Below, one piece after another: positions 49,411 through 59,533 of a DNA stretch of 64,000 nt. Every line of letters starts with the position of its first letter. The stretch's first letter is position 1. Below the pieces are notes generated by a model, which saw nothing but the letters and a program-made list of their open reading frames with translations, was not told where the DNA came from and searched no databases. A program made the translations under genes and the position numbers. The stretch comes from Changchengzhania lutea (GTDB lineage Bacteria > Bacteroidota > Bacteroidia > Flavobacteriales > Flavobacteriaceae): NCBI RefSeq assembly GCF_006974145.1, contig NZ_CP039456.1, positions 3,720,499 through 3,784,498 of the forward strand. Reading direction: 5' to 3'.

Positions 49411-52242
49411 ATGAGTCAATTTGAGGATTTTATTGAAGTAAAAGGTGCCCGTGTTCACAATTTAAAAAACATTGATGTATCCATTCCGCGTGAGAAACTT
49501 GTCGTTATTACGGGACTCTCTGGCAGTGGAAAGTCTTCTTTGGCATTTGATACCATTTATGCCGAAGGGCAACGTCGTTATATTGAAACTTTTTCTTCTT
49601 ACGCCAGACAATTTCTAGGAGGTCTAGAGCGACCGGATGTTGATAAGATTGACGGACTATCTCCTGTTATTGCCATAGAGCAAAAAACAACGAGCAAATC
49701 GCCACGTTCTACCGTTGGCACGATTACCGAAATTTACGATTTCATGCGTTTGCTATTTGCCCGTGCCAGTGATGCCTATAGTTACAACACAGGTGATAAA
49801 ATGGTAAGTTATAGTGATGAGCAAATCAAAGCACTTATCAAAACTGATTTTAAAGGAAAACGCATCAATATCCTAGCGCCTGTAGTACGATCCCGAAAAG
49901 GGCACTACCGTGAATTATTCGAACAAATTGCAAAACAGGGCTTTGTAAAAGTACGTACCGATGGAGATATTAGAGACCTTGTAAAAGGCATGAAATTAGA
50001 CCGGTACAAAACACATGATATAGAAATTGTTATAGACAGACTAGTTATAGATCATACCGATGATAATGATAAAAGGCTAACAGAATCCATAAACACAGCC
50101 ATGTACCATGGTGAGGATGTGCTTTTAGTAATAGATCAAGATACCAGTGAAACCCGGTATTTTAGTAGAAGTTTAATGTGTCCTACTTCAGGAATTTCAT
50201 ATCCCAATCCAGAACCAAACAATTTCTCATTCAATTCACCAAAAGGCGCCTGCGCTAATTGTAATGGTATTGGGGAATTGTATCAGGTCAATGAAAATAA
50301 AATTGTCCCAGATAGTACGCTGTCCATTAAAACCGGAGCACTAGCGCCTCACGGTCCAGAAAAAAATAGTTGGATTTTTAAGCAGTTTGAAACCATTGCG
50401 CAACGCTTCGATTTTAAATTATCTGATGCATACAAGGATATTCCCGAAGAAGCTAAACACATGATTCTATATGGTGGCAACGAGAAGTTTTCTGTTGAAA
50501 GTAAAACTTTAGGGGTTACCCGAGATTATAAAATCGATTTTGAGGGTGTTGCCAATTTTATAGAAAATCAATATAAAACGGCAGATTCAACATCGTTGAA
50601 ACGTTGGGCCAAAGCCTATATGGATAAAATTACTTGTCCTGTTTGTGAAGGCTCAAGATTAAAAAAAGAATCGCTGTATTTCAAAATAAACAATAAAAAT
50701 ATTGCTGAACTCGCTTCAGCGGATATTATAGAATTATCGGCGTGGTTTAATGCCTTGCACGAACACTTATCTGATAAACAATTCAAAATTGCAGAAGAAG
50801 TCATTAAGGAAATCAAATCGAGGTTGCAGTTCTTGCTGGATGTTGGTTTGGATTATTTGTCAATCAGTAGAAGTTCAAAATCCTTATCTGGCGGTGAAGC
50901 ACAACGTATCCGTCTGGCCACTCAAATTGGTTCACAATTGGTTGGGGTGCTCTATATTTTAGATGAACCGAGTATCGGTTTGCATCAACGGGACAACGAA
51001 AAACTTATTAACTCCTTATTGGCATTGCGTGACATAGGAAATTCTGTCATTGTGGTCGAGCATGATAAAGACATGATTGAACGTGCAGATTATGTGATTG
51101 ACATTGGCCCTAAAGCAGGTAAATATGGTGGTGAAATTATTAGTATTGGCACACCCGAAGAGTTAAAAGAACACGATACCTTAACCGCAGATTATTTAAA
51201 CGGAAATAAAGCCATTGAAATCCCTGAAAAACGCAGAAAAGGAAATGGCAAAAAATTAATTCTAAAAGGCTGTACTGGGAACAACTTAAAAAATGTTTCG
51301 GTGGAATTTCCTTTGGGTAAAATGATTGGTGTTACAGGGGTATCCGGTAGCGGTAAATCGACCTTAATCAACGAAACCCTCTACCCTATTTTAAATGCTT
51401 ATTATTTTAATGGTGTTAAAATACCTATGCCTTATAAAAGCATTAAAGGCTTAGATCACATTGATAAGGTCATTGATATTAACCAATCGCCTATTGGGAG
51501 AACACCTAGAAGTAACCCGGTGACATATACAGGCACGTTTAGCGAAATTAGAGCCTTGTATGCCAAAATACCTGAAGCCATGATACGCGGTTACAAAGCC
51601 GGTCGCTTTAGTTTTAATGTTAAAGGTGGGCGTTGTGAAACCTGCAGAGGTGGCGGTCTTCGAGTCATCGAAATGAATTTCCTTCCAGATGTCTATGTAG
51701 AGTGTGAAACCTGCCAAGGTAAACGCTTTAATAGAGAAACTTTAGAAATTCGTTATAAAGGAAAATCAATTAGTGATGTCCTAAACATGACTATTAATGA
51801 GGCCGTAAGCTTCTTTGAGCATATTCCAAAAATATTCAACAAACTAAAAACCATAAAAGACGTTGGTTTAGGGTATATAACCTTAGGGCAACAAAGTACG
51901 ACGCTCTCTGGTGGTGAAGCCCAACGTATTAAATTGGCTACGGAGTTAAGTAAACGTGATACTGGGAATACTTTTTATATTCTAGATGAACCTACAACCG
52001 GTTTGCATTTTGAGGACATTAGGGTGCTCATGCTTGTTCTAAATAAGCTTGTAAATAAAGGAAATACGGTGGTTATTATAGAACATAATTTAGATGTTAT
52101 TAAAACCGTAGATCATATAATCGATATCGGTTACGAGGGAGGCAAAGGCGGTGGCGAAGTTATTGTTGTGGGTACTCCAGAACAAGTGCTAAAACACCAA
52201 GGAAGCTATACTGCCAAGTATCTTCGAAAAGAATTTGATTAA
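49411..52242 (+). CDS. uvrA: Excinuclease ABC subunit A
   Basis: The damage-recognition ATPase of nucleotide excision repair. About 943 residues from [19 protein letters not shown]. Walker A motifs are [12 protein letters not shown] near the N-terminus and [10 protein letters not shown] in the second ABC module; both signature motifs ([12 protein letters not shown] and [12 protein letters not shown]) and the second Walker B ([15 protein letters not shown]) are present. The C-terminal zinc module CETCRGGG...CETCQG is complete. In the N-terminal zinc module the usual CxxC is CPTS (GACANCNG is intact), so one ligand is missing. An in-frame TTG 18 bp upstream is a weaker alternative start. Confidence 0.97.
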   Translation: MSQFEDFIEVKGARVHNLKNIDVSIPREKLVVITGLSGSGKSSLAFDTIYAEGQRRYIETFSSYARQFLGGLERPDVDKIDGLSPVIAIEQKTTSKSPRSTVGTITEIYDFMRLLFARASDAYSYNTGDKMVSYSDEQIKALIKTDFKGKRINILAPVVRSRKGHYRELFEQIAKQGFVKVRTDGDIRDLVKGMKLDRYKTHDIEIVIDRLVIDHTDDNDKRLTESINTAMYHGEDVLLVIDQDTSETRYFSRSLMCPTSGISYPNPEPNNFSFNSPKGACANCNGIGELYQVNENKIVPDSTLSIKTGALAPHGPEKNSWIFKQFETIAQRFDFKLSDAYKDIPEEAKHMILYGGNEKFSVESKTLGVTRDYKIDFEGVANFIENQYKTADSTSLKRWAKAYMDKITCPVCEGSRLKKESLYFKINNKNIAELASADIIELSAWFNALHEHLSDKQFKIAEEVIKEIKSRLQFLLDVGLDYLSISRSSKSLSGGEAQRIRLATQIGSQLVGVLYILDEPSIGLHQRDNEKLINSLLALRDIGNSVIVVEHDKDMIERADYVIDIGPKAGKYGGEIISIGTPEELKEHDTLTADYLNGNKAIEIPEKRRKGNGKKLILKGCTGNNLKNVSVEFPLGKMIGVTGVSGSGKSTLINETLYPILNAYYFNGVKIPMPYKSIKGLDHIDKVIDINQSPIGRTPRSNPVTYTGTFSEIRALYAKIPEAMIRGYKAGRFSFNVKGGRCETCRGGGLRVIEMNFLPDVYVECETCQGKRFNRETLEIRYKGKSISDVLNMTINEAVSFFEHIPKIFNKLKTIKDVGLGYITLGQQSTTLSGGEAQRIKLATELSKRDTGNTFYILDEPTTGLHFEDIRVLMLVLNKLVNKGNTVVIIEHNLDVIKTVDHIIDIGYEGGKGGGEVIVVGTPEQVLKHQGSYTAKYLRKEFD

Positions 52243-52346
52243 CAACCCCTGAAGACATGAGCAATTGTGTCCAATCCATATCAATGTTAGCCCATATGCA
52301 ATTAAAAGTGTGTAGTTCAAATACTTTTTGTATATTTATTCTATAA

Positions 52347-52532
<186 letters not shown>

Positions 52533-52554
52533 AAATTAAGCATATTTTATATAC

Positions 52555-52587
52555 TAAGGTGAGCCATTATGGCTCACCTTATTTTTG
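52555..52587 (+). terminator. Terminator after DUF5670 gene
   Basis: An 11-bp stem (TAAGGTGAGCC / GGCTCACCTTA, 52555-52565 and 52571-52581) with an ATTAT loop, followed by TTTTTG. It ends the small gene and may insulate the LOG-family gene. Confidence 0.88.
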
Positions 52588-52685
52588 TTATACCTATTAT
52601 AGAATCTATTGTTTTTAGTTGCGCATACTTCAAAATCTCTTACATTTACTTCTATAAAATAACATATTAATATATTTGAATTCAG

Positions 52686-53375
52686 ATGAGAAAAGAACAA
52701 CACCATAAAGGTTGGAATGAAATTAAAACGAATGACTCTTGGGCCATTTTCAAAATCATGGGTGAATTTGTAAACGGATACGAAAAACTTAGTAAAATTG
52801 GGCCTTGTGTTTCTATATTTGGCTCTGCTAGAACAAAGCCTGACAATGAGTATTATCAATTAGCTGAAAAAATAGCGCGACGTATTGTAGAATCTGGCTA
52901 TGGTGTTATTACAGGCGGAGGGCCTGGGATAATGGAAGCTGGAAACAAAGGCGCACATCTTGGTGGTGGAACCTCGGTAGGTTTAAATATTGAATTGCCT
53001 TTCGAGCAACACGACAACCCTTATATAGACCATGACAAGAGCTTGGATTTTGATTATTTTTTTGTTAGAAAAGTGATGTTTGTGAAATACTCTCAAGGCT
53101 TTGTGGTCATGCCTGGAGGTTTTGGAACGCTGGACGAATTGTTTGAAGCCATAACACTCATCCAAACCCATAAAATTGAAAAATTCCCAATTATTTTAGT
53201 GGGTACTCATTTCTGGAAAGATCTCATGGGATGGGTGAAAAAGACACTTTTAGACACTTTTGAAAATATAAGTACAAAAGATTTAGACCTTATCCATTTG
53301 GTAGATACCGAAGATGAGGTCATTCATATTCTTGATGCTTTTTATGGCGATTCAGATTTAAGTCCAAATTTCTAA
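52686..53375 (+). CDS. LOG family / TIGR00730 Rossmann-fold protein
   Basis: A 229-residue protein with the family motifs VSIFGSARTKPDNEYYQLAEKIA, GVITGGGPGIMEAGNKGAHLGGG, VMPGGFGTLDELFEAITLIQTHK, and PIILVGTHFW. The PGGxGTxxE motif is the nucleotide-sugar-binding site of LOG phosphoribohydrolases, which release free base from nucleoside monophosphates (cytokinin activation in plants). The bacterial function is not settled; AMP or related nucleotides are possible substrates. Confidence 0.9.
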   Translation: MRKEQHHKGWNEIKTNDSWAIFKIMGEFVNGYEKLSKIGPCVSIFGSARTKPDNEYYQLAEKIARRIVESGYGVITGGGPGIMEAGNKGAHLGGGTSVGLNIELPFEQHDNPYIDHDKSLDFDYFFVRKVMFVKYSQGFVVMPGGFGTLDELFEAITLIQTHKIEKFPIILVGTHFWKDLMGWVKKTLLDTFENISTKDLDLIHLVDTEDEVIHILDAFYGDSDLSPNF

Positions 53376-53443
53376 ATACTAGATACATCAAAATTTACGT
53401 TAAAATTAGACCACTTCAAATGATTGTCGCTATAAGCCATCAT

Positions 53444-53470
53444 TTGTAACGGTCTATTTTACTATATTGC
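53444..53470 (+). promoter_or_regulatory. Candidate promoter for the M1-like gene
   Basis: TTG (53444-53446), 16-nt spacer, then TATATTGC (53463-53470), one mismatch from TAnnTTTG. It covers the earliest in-frame TTG (53467), so translation should start downstream, at the TTG of 53509. Confidence 0.4.
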
Positions 53471-53508
53471 AGCGCCTTAAATTATTAACCTTTAATGTTT
53501 TTTACAGA

Positions 53509-56337
53509 TTGAAATTACCCTACATAAGTTTAGTGATCTCTTTATTTGCCTGCTTCATAAGCTTTAGTCAAAATAAAATTGACCTTAAGGCATCTTTTGA
53601 TATAGCGCAAAGGCAAATTTCAATCTCCCAAAACATCCAATATCAAAACACTTCAAAAGATGAATTAAAAACTATTTATCTCAACGATTGGAATAATAGT
53701 TATTCAACAAAAAAAACACCGCTAGCGATACGGATAGCTGATGAATATAATAATGATTTTCATTTGGCAAAAAATGAAGAGCGCGGGTATTCAGTAATAA
53801 CTTCAATGAAACAGAATGGTCGAGATTTAACTTTTGAACAAGTTAAAAATCAAATTGACGTTATTAAAGTTGAATTGAACAAACCGCTTAAGCCTGGGGA
53901 GTTTTACAATATTGATTTGTCTTATTTAGTTCACATACCTAGTGATAAATTCACCAATTATGGTATTTCCAAAACTGGGGAAGTCAACTTAAGATACTGG
54001 TACATCACCCCTGCCGTTTATGATGGTGAGTGGCAATATTTTAGCAATAAAGCTTTAGATGATCTATACATCCCTCCTGCCCAGCTCAAACTGGAAATTG
54101 AGTATCCTCTAGACTATTTACTAACTTCAGAACTTAATATAAGTAAAATAACACAATTACATGAAAGTCAAATTGTTACCCTTGAAGGAGAAAATAGAAT
54201 TAACAACAAACTCTTTCTTAATAAAATACCAAAATTCAACACGATTCAAACTGGTGACTTTTCATTAATTTCAAGTATAGACGATGAAGGTTTGGAGCTT
54301 ATTGATAAAGTGTTAATCACTGAGAAAGTTATCAATTTCATTAACGAGAATTTTGGAGATTACCCGCATAAAAAACTGGTGTTAAGTGATATAGATTATA
54401 ATAAAGATCCTATGTACGGACTAAACTTTTTACCAAGTTTCATAAAACCTTACCCAAATCATTTTCAGTATGAATTAAAACTTTTAAAAATTGCACTTCA
54501 CAATTATTTAGAGAATACGCTATTTATTAACCCCAGAAAGGAACAATGGCTAATAGATGGCATTCAAATTTTTTATCTCATGAATTATGTTGATGAGCAC
54601 TATCCAAACATGAAGTTTCTTGGCTCTATAGCGAGTTTTTGGGGCGTACGGTCTTTTCATGCCGCAGACATGGATTTTAATGATAAATATGTGTTAGCGT
54701 TTATGCTCATGGCACGAACCAACAGAGATCAGGTGTTGACCATGCAAAAAGATTCTCTATTAAAGTTTAATAAAAATATTGCCAATAAATATAAAGCAGG
54801 TGTTGGTCTGAAATATCTTGATGATTTTATTAATAGTCAGGTTCTAGAAACAAGCATAGAATCGTTTTTAGCCGAAAATAAATTAAAGCAGACTTCGGTT
54901 AAAGATTTTGAAACGTATTTAAAAACTCAAACAGATAAAGATATCGATTGGTTTTTTGAGGACTACTTGACTACCAGAAAAAAAATCGATTTCAAAATTA
55001 AAAGAGTTCATAAAACGGAAGACTCCATCACATTAACCATTAAAAACAAACGGGATAACAGCATGCCTGTTTCTCTATATACACTCCATAATGACAGTGT
55101 GATTTCAAAACGTTGGATTGAAAATATCACCAACACTAAAACCATTACTATCCCTAGAGATAGCGCCAATAAACTTGTGCTAAATTATAATAAAGTTATT
55201 CCAGAGGTAAATATTAGAGACAACTGGAAATCGTTAAAGGGGTTCTTTTTTAATAATAAACCGCTTCAGCTTAGGCTATTCAAGGATATTGAAGACCCTT
55301 ATTACAATCAGGTGTTTTTTATGCCAACTGCTGAATTTAATAATATCTATGATGGATTCACACTTGGGGTAAGGGCCTATAACAAGACCGTATTAAGAAA
55401 ATTATTTAATTATAAAATCGAACCACAATATTCATTCAAATCCAAATCGTTAACAGGATCTGCTTCAGCTACCATGACGCATTATTTAGACAGTGGCCTT
55501 TACTCAATAAACTATGGTTTAGGTGCTGGCTATACCTCGTATGCAGAGGGGTTATTTGTTAGACAGCTAACCCCAACCTTAGCACTTCAATTTAGGGAGA
55601 AAGATGATTTTAGATCCAATAAAAGAAAGTCCTTGGTTTTAAGATATATTGATATCCAAAGGGATGAAGACGTTAACAATATTATAAACAGTACCGAACC
55701 CAACTACAGTGTTTTTAATTTAAGATATATCCATTCTAATGATAATTTAATAAATTTCAAAAAATGGTATACAGATTTCCAAATTGCTAAAACATTCTCC
55801 AAAGCTTCATTCAATTATGAATACAGGCGTTTATTTGAAAGCAACAGGCAATTAAACCTTCGATTTTTTGCAGGTACTTTTATTAAAAACAACAATGAAG
55901 CTGGGTCAGATTATTTTAGTTTTGCACTAGACAGACCTACAGATTATTTATTTGATTATAACTATTTAGGAAGGTCTGAAGCCTCTGGAATATTCAGTCA
56001 GCAATATATTGATGCTGAAGGCGGTTTTAAATCAAAATTGGAAACACCGTTTGCGAACCAATGGATTACTACGTTCAACGCGAGTACCACACTTTGGAGA
56101 TACATCTTGGCTTATGGTGACATTGGGCTTGTTAAGAATAGATTTAATAGTCCGAAATTTGTGTACGATTCGGGTATAAGAGTAGATTTGGTGACCGATT
56201 ATTTTGAAATCTATTTCCCCCTATATTCTAATCTAGGGTGGGAAATGGGTTTGCCGCATTATGATGAACGCATAAGATTTAAGTTTACACTAGACCCACA
56301 ATCCCTTTTGGGCCTATTTAGAAGACGTTGGTTCTAA
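53509..56337 (+). CDS. M1-peptidase-like protein with degenerate zinc site fused to a beta-barrel-like C-terminus
   Basis: About 942 residues from TTG 53509 (signal peptide LKLPYISLVISLFACFISFSQ); the frame is open to 53467, but that codon overlaps a promoter. The N-terminal ~500 residues resemble the M1 aminopeptidase fold: an immunoglobulin-like strand region (ISISQNIQYQNTS...), then the metallo core. Where HExxH would be expected the sequence reads HNYLE (ALHNYLENTLF), and WLIDGIQIFY takes the place of the usual W-x-x-E-G motif, so the metal ligands are probably lost. The C-terminal ~300 residues have beta-barrel-like alternation (from TLGVRAYNKTVLRKL) and end in Phe (GLFRRRWF). Predicted outer-membrane protein; the function is unknown. 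Confidence 0.75.
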   Translation: MKLPYISLVISLFACFISFSQNKIDLKASFDIAQRQISISQNIQYQNTSKDELKTIYLNDWNNSYSTKKTPLAIRIADEYNNDFHLAKNEERGYSVITSMKQNGRDLTFEQVKNQIDVIKVELNKPLKPGEFYNIDLSYLVHIPSDKFTNYGISKTGEVNLRYWYITPAVYDGEWQYFSNKALDDLYIPPAQLKLEIEYPLDYLLTSELNISKITQLHESQIVTLEGENRINNKLFLNKIPKFNTIQTGDFSLISSIDDEGLELIDKVLITEKVINFINENFGDYPHKKLVLSDIDYNKDPMYGLNFLPSFIKPYPNHFQYELKLLKIALHNYLENTLFINPRKEQWLIDGIQIFYLMNYVDEHYPNMKFLGSIASFWGVRSFHAADMDFNDKYVLAFMLMARTNRDQVLTMQKDSLLKFNKNIANKYKAGVGLKYLDDFINSQVLETSIESFLAENKLKQTSVKDFETYLKTQTDKDIDWFFEDYLTTRKKIDFKIKRVHKTEDSITLTIKNKRDNSMPVSLYTLHNDSVISKRWIENITNTKTITIPRDSANKLVLNYNKVIPEVNIRDNWKSLKGFFFNNKPLQLRLFKDIEDPYYNQVFFMPTAEFNNIYDGFTLGVRAYNKTVLRKLFNYKIEPQYSFKSKSLTGSASATMTHYLDSGLYSINYGLGAGYTSYAEGLFVRQLTPTLALQFREKDDFRSNKRKSLVLRYIDIQRDEDVNNIINSTEPNYSVFNLRYIHSNDNLINFKKWYTDFQIAKTFSKASFNYEYRRLFESNRQLNLRFFAGTFIKNNNEAGSDYFSFALDRPTDYLFDYNYLGRSEASGIFSQQYIDAEGGFKSKLETPFANQWITTFNASTTLWRYILAYGDIGLVKNRFNSPKFVYDSGIRVDLVTDYFEIYFPLYSNLGWEMGLPHYDERIRFKFTLDPQSLLGLFRRRWF

Positions 56338-56455
56338 AACGTTAATTATTTAACTTTTTATTTGAATTAATTAATTTTAAGTGCGTAATATTCAATATTT
56401 GATGTAATTTTATTGTTATTTTACGAATATCATAATTATATACCCATTCTATTAA

Positions 56456-56486
56456 TTGTAAAACCCATTAACTTTAATTACTTTTG
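56456..56486 (+). promoter_or_regulatory. Promoter of the E1 fusion gene
   Basis: TTG at 56456-56458, a 20-nt spacer, and TACTTTTG at 56479-56486, a full match to the Bacteroidota consensus TTG-N17-23-TAnnTTTG. The ATG is 21 nt downstream. Best promoter in the window. Confidence 0.75.
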
Positions 56487-56507
56487 CAAATATAAAAGCA
56501 TTAAAGT

Positions 56508-58919
56508 ATGCAAGTAATTCCAGATTTGAAAAGCAAAGTGTCATTTGAAGATTTCAAGAAAGAAGTCTTAAGTGATTATCAACTTGCAGTAAGAAGTCGC
56601 GAGTGTAGCCTATTGGGTCGACGTGAGGTTCTTACAGGTAAGGCAAAGTTTGGAATTTTTGGAGATGGCAAAGAAGTGCCGCAACTCGCTATGGCAAAAG
56701 CCTTTAAAAAAGGTGATTTCCGTTCAGGATATTATCGTGATCAAACCTTTATGATGGCCATTGGAGCACTTACTATGGAACAGTTCTTTGCTGGTTTATA
56801 TGCCAATATCAATTTAGATCAAGAACCTATGTCTGCTGGTCGTCAAATGGGCGGACATTTTACAACGCATAGTTTAGATGATAGTGGTAACTGGAAAGAT
56901 CTCACAAAGCAATATAACTCTAGTGCAGACATATCCCCTACTGCGGGACAAATGCCGAGGTTATTAGGTTTGGCACAAGCTTCAAAAATTTATAGAAACG
57001 TTAAAGGCATTGATGCTACTAATTTTTCAGAAAATGGTAATGAAGTCGCATGGGGAACTATTGGAAATGCCAGTACAAGTGAAGGACTATTTTTTGAGAC
57101 CATAAATGCTGCGGGTGTTTTACAGGTGCCTATGGTGGTTAGTGTCTGGGATGACGAATATGGCATATCGGTGCACGCTAGACATCAAACTACAAAAGAA
57201 AACATATCAGAAATCCTAAAAGGTTTCCAAAGAGACGACCAGAATAAAGGTTACGAAATTCTACGCGTAAAAGGCTGGGATTACGCCAATTTAATTGAAA
57301 CCTATCAGGAAGCTTCTGCCATAGCCAGAGAAGAACATGTACCTGTACTTATTCACGTATCAGAATTAACACAGCCTCAAGGCCACTCGACATCAGGTTC
57401 TCATGAGCGTTATAAAGATAGAGCGCGTCTAGAGTGGGAAAGTGAAAACGATTGTAATTTAAAAATGCGTGAGTGGATCATTGAAAGCAATATTGCCACA
57501 AATGAAGATTTAACTGGTTTTGAAAGAACTATAAAGCGTGAAGTTAGAGAAGCTAAAAAAAATGCTTGGATAAAATTTCTAAAACCCATTCAACGCGAAC
57601 AGCAAGAACTTATAGCCTTATTGGAAAATGTAGCGCAGTCTAGCATTAACAAAGTGTTTATTGCAAAAATAAAGACTGATATCGAAAAAATTGACGAACC
57701 AACGCGACGTGATTTATTATCAAATGCTAGAAAAGTTTTAAGATATACTTTAGGTGAAGATTCCAAAGAGAAGGATCAGCTAAGTGACTGGATTACTAAC
57801 ATTTTTAAAAATGTACAACCCCATTTTAGCTCACACCTCTATTCACAAACAAGTAAATCGAGCACCTTAATTAAAGAAGTGAAACCTACCTACGATAATG
57901 ATGCCGCTCAAGTAGACGGTCGCATTATTTTGCGTGATAATTTTGATGCCATTTTCAATAATTATCCAGAAGCCCTAATTTTTGGAGAAGACACCGGTAA
58001 TATTGGTGATGTTAATCAAGGCTTAGAAGGTTTACAAGAAAAATACGGAGAATTACGTGTAGCGGACACAGGAATTCGTGAGGCCACTATTGCTGGCCAA
58101 GGTATTGGAATGGCGATGCGTGGTCTACGCCCCATTGCCGAAATTCAATATTTGGATTATATACTTTACGCCTTGCAGATTATTAGTGATGATTTGGCTA
58201 CGCTTCATTATAGAACCAAAGGGAAACAAAAAGCACCGCTTATTCTTAGAACTCGCGGGCACAGATTAGAAGGTATTTGGCACTCTGGATCTCAAATGGG
58301 AGGTGTTTTAAACTTGGTAAGAGGTGTAAACGTTTTAGTTCCTAGAAATATGATCAAAGCGGCAGGTTTTTACAACACGCTTTTATTAGGTGATGATCCA
58401 GCTATAGTTGTAGAATGTCTTAATGGCTATAGATTGAAGGAAAAAATGCCTAATAATCTAAGTGCTATCAAAACACCTATTGGTGTTGTTGAAACGGTGA
58501 AGGAAGGTACAGACATCACTTTGGTATCCTATGGTTCTACCTTAAGAATAATACAAGAGGTGGCTATGGAATTATTAGCTGTTGGCATTGATGCAGAAGT
58601 TATAGATGTACAGTCATTATTACCTTTTGATATTAATCATGATATTGTTAAAAGCGTCGCAAAAACGAATCGCTTAATGGTTATTGATGAAGATGTGCCA
58701 GGAGGTGCTTCTGCATACATATTAAATGAGATTCTAAATACGCAAAATGGATACCAGTATTTAGATGGACAACCTAAAACATTAACTGCAAAAGCTCACA
58801 GACCGGCATATGGGAACGATGGTGATTATTTCTCAAAACCTTCGGCTGAAGATATTTTTGAGGCTGTTTACGGTGTGATGCACGAATTGAGTCCTATTGA
58901 TTTTCCAAAGCTGAGATAA
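56508..58919 (+). CDS. 2-oxoacid (branched-chain type) dehydrogenase E1 component, fused alpha and beta
   Basis: An 803-residue thiamine-diphosphate enzyme. The alpha half (residues ~1-400) has GDGKEVPQLAMAKAF, RSGYYRDQTFM and the ThDP/Mg motif GNASTSEGLFFETINAAGVLQVPMV...DDEYGIS. The beta half (from about residue 470) has FGEDTGNIGDVNQGLEGL, DTGIREATIAGQGIGMAMRGLRPIAEIQYLDYI, RTRGHRLEGIWHSGS and SYGSTLRII. The fusion is typical of Bacteroidota 2-oxoisovalerate-type E1 enzymes that supply branched-chain acyl-CoA for iso-fatty acids. The E2 and E3 genes are not adjacent. It has its own promoter and terminator, so it is transcribed alone. Confidence 0.92.
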   Translation: MQVIPDLKSKVSFEDFKKEVLSDYQLAVRSRECSLLGRREVLTGKAKFGIFGDGKEVPQLAMAKAFKKGDFRSGYYRDQTFMMAIGALTMEQFFAGLYANINLDQEPMSAGRQMGGHFTTHSLDDSGNWKDLTKQYNSSADISPTAGQMPRLLGLAQASKIYRNVKGIDATNFSENGNEVAWGTIGNASTSEGLFFETINAAGVLQVPMVVSVWDDEYGISVHARHQTTKENISEILKGFQRDDQNKGYEILRVKGWDYANLIETYQEASAIAREEHVPVLIHVSELTQPQGHSTSGSHERYKDRARLEWESENDCNLKMREWIIESNIATNEDLTGFERTIKREVREAKKNAWIKFLKPIQREQQELIALLENVAQSSINKVFIAKIKTDIEKIDEPTRRDLLSNARKVLRYTLGEDSKEKDQLSDWITNIFKNVQPHFSSHLYSQTSKSSTLIKEVKPTYDNDAAQVDGRIILRDNFDAIFNNYPEALIFGEDTGNIGDVNQGLEGLQEKYGELRVADTGIREATIAGQGIGMAMRGLRPIAEIQYLDYILYALQIISDDLATLHYRTKGKQKAPLILRTRGHRLEGIWHSGSQMGGVLNLVRGVNVLVPRNMIKAAGFYNTLLLGDDPAIVVECLNGYRLKEKMPNNLSAIKTPIGVVETVKEGTDITLVSYGSTLRIIQEVAMELLAVGIDAEVIDVQSLLPFDINHDIVKSVAKTNRLMVIDEDVPGGASAYILNEILNTQNGYQYLDGQPKTLTAKAHRPAYGNDGDYFSKPSAEDIFEAVYGVMHELSPIDFPKLR

Positions 58920-58987
58920 TGATTCTATTTTTAGATTTCTAAATGAGACCAGTAAAATTATTATATTAATTACAAGAATAAACCAAT

Positions 58988-59018
58988 AAAAACCATGACA
59001 GCAGTTATGGTTTTTTTA
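58988..59018 (+). terminator. Terminator of the E1 gene
   Basis: Stem AAAAACCAT / ATGGTTTTT (58988-58996 and 59007-59015) with a 10-nt loop, followed by further T residues. Confidence 0.75.
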
Positions 59019-59045
59019 TATTTATAAGCGAATCAAAAACAGACT

Positions 59046-59522
59046 ATGAAAGCCGTATCATTACGAGAGATTAGACAAGAATTAAACACGCTTTCATCTT
59101 CTGAAATTCAGGAACTTTGCTTAAAGCTTTCACGATTTAAGAAAGAGAATAAAGAACTGCTCACCTATCTCTTGTTTGAGTCTCAAGACGAAGAAGGGTA
59201 CATTGACAGCATCAAGATTCATATGGACGCGCAGTTTGAAACTATAAATACAAATAGCTACTTTTATATTAGAAAAAGTATGCGCAAGATTTTAAGGGAG
59301 ACAAAAAAGTTTATTCGATATTCAAAAAAGAAAGAAACCGAAGCTGAACTTCTCCTCTATTTTTGCACTAAGTTGAAAGATTTTAAACCAAGTATAAAAA
59401 GAAGCGCACAACTGCAAAACATGTACAATCGGCAAATTTTATTGGTCAAAAAAATCATCACAACGTTTCATGAAGATTTACAATATGACTATCAACTTAT
59501 CCTAGAAAATTTAGAAGCTTAA
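59046..59522 (+). CDS. Conserved hypothetical protein
   Basis: A 158-residue charged, mostly helical protein (MKAVSLREIRQELNTLSSSEIQELCLKLSRFKKENKELLTYLLFE). It has many basic residues (SMRKILRETKKFIRYSKKKE) and no signal or membrane segment. I know this as a protein of unknown function in Flavobacteriaceae. It is 11 nt before the beta-lactamase-family gene and probably shares its transcript. Confidence 0.6.
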   Translation: MKAVSLREIRQELNTLSSSEIQELCLKLSRFKKENKELLTYLLFESQDEEGYIDSIKIHMDAQFETINTNSYFYIRKSMRKILRETKKFIRYSKKKETEAELLLYFCTKLKDFKPSIKRSAQLQNMYNRQILLVKKIITTFHEDLQYDYQLILENLEA

Positions 59523-59533
59523 ATTTATCAATT

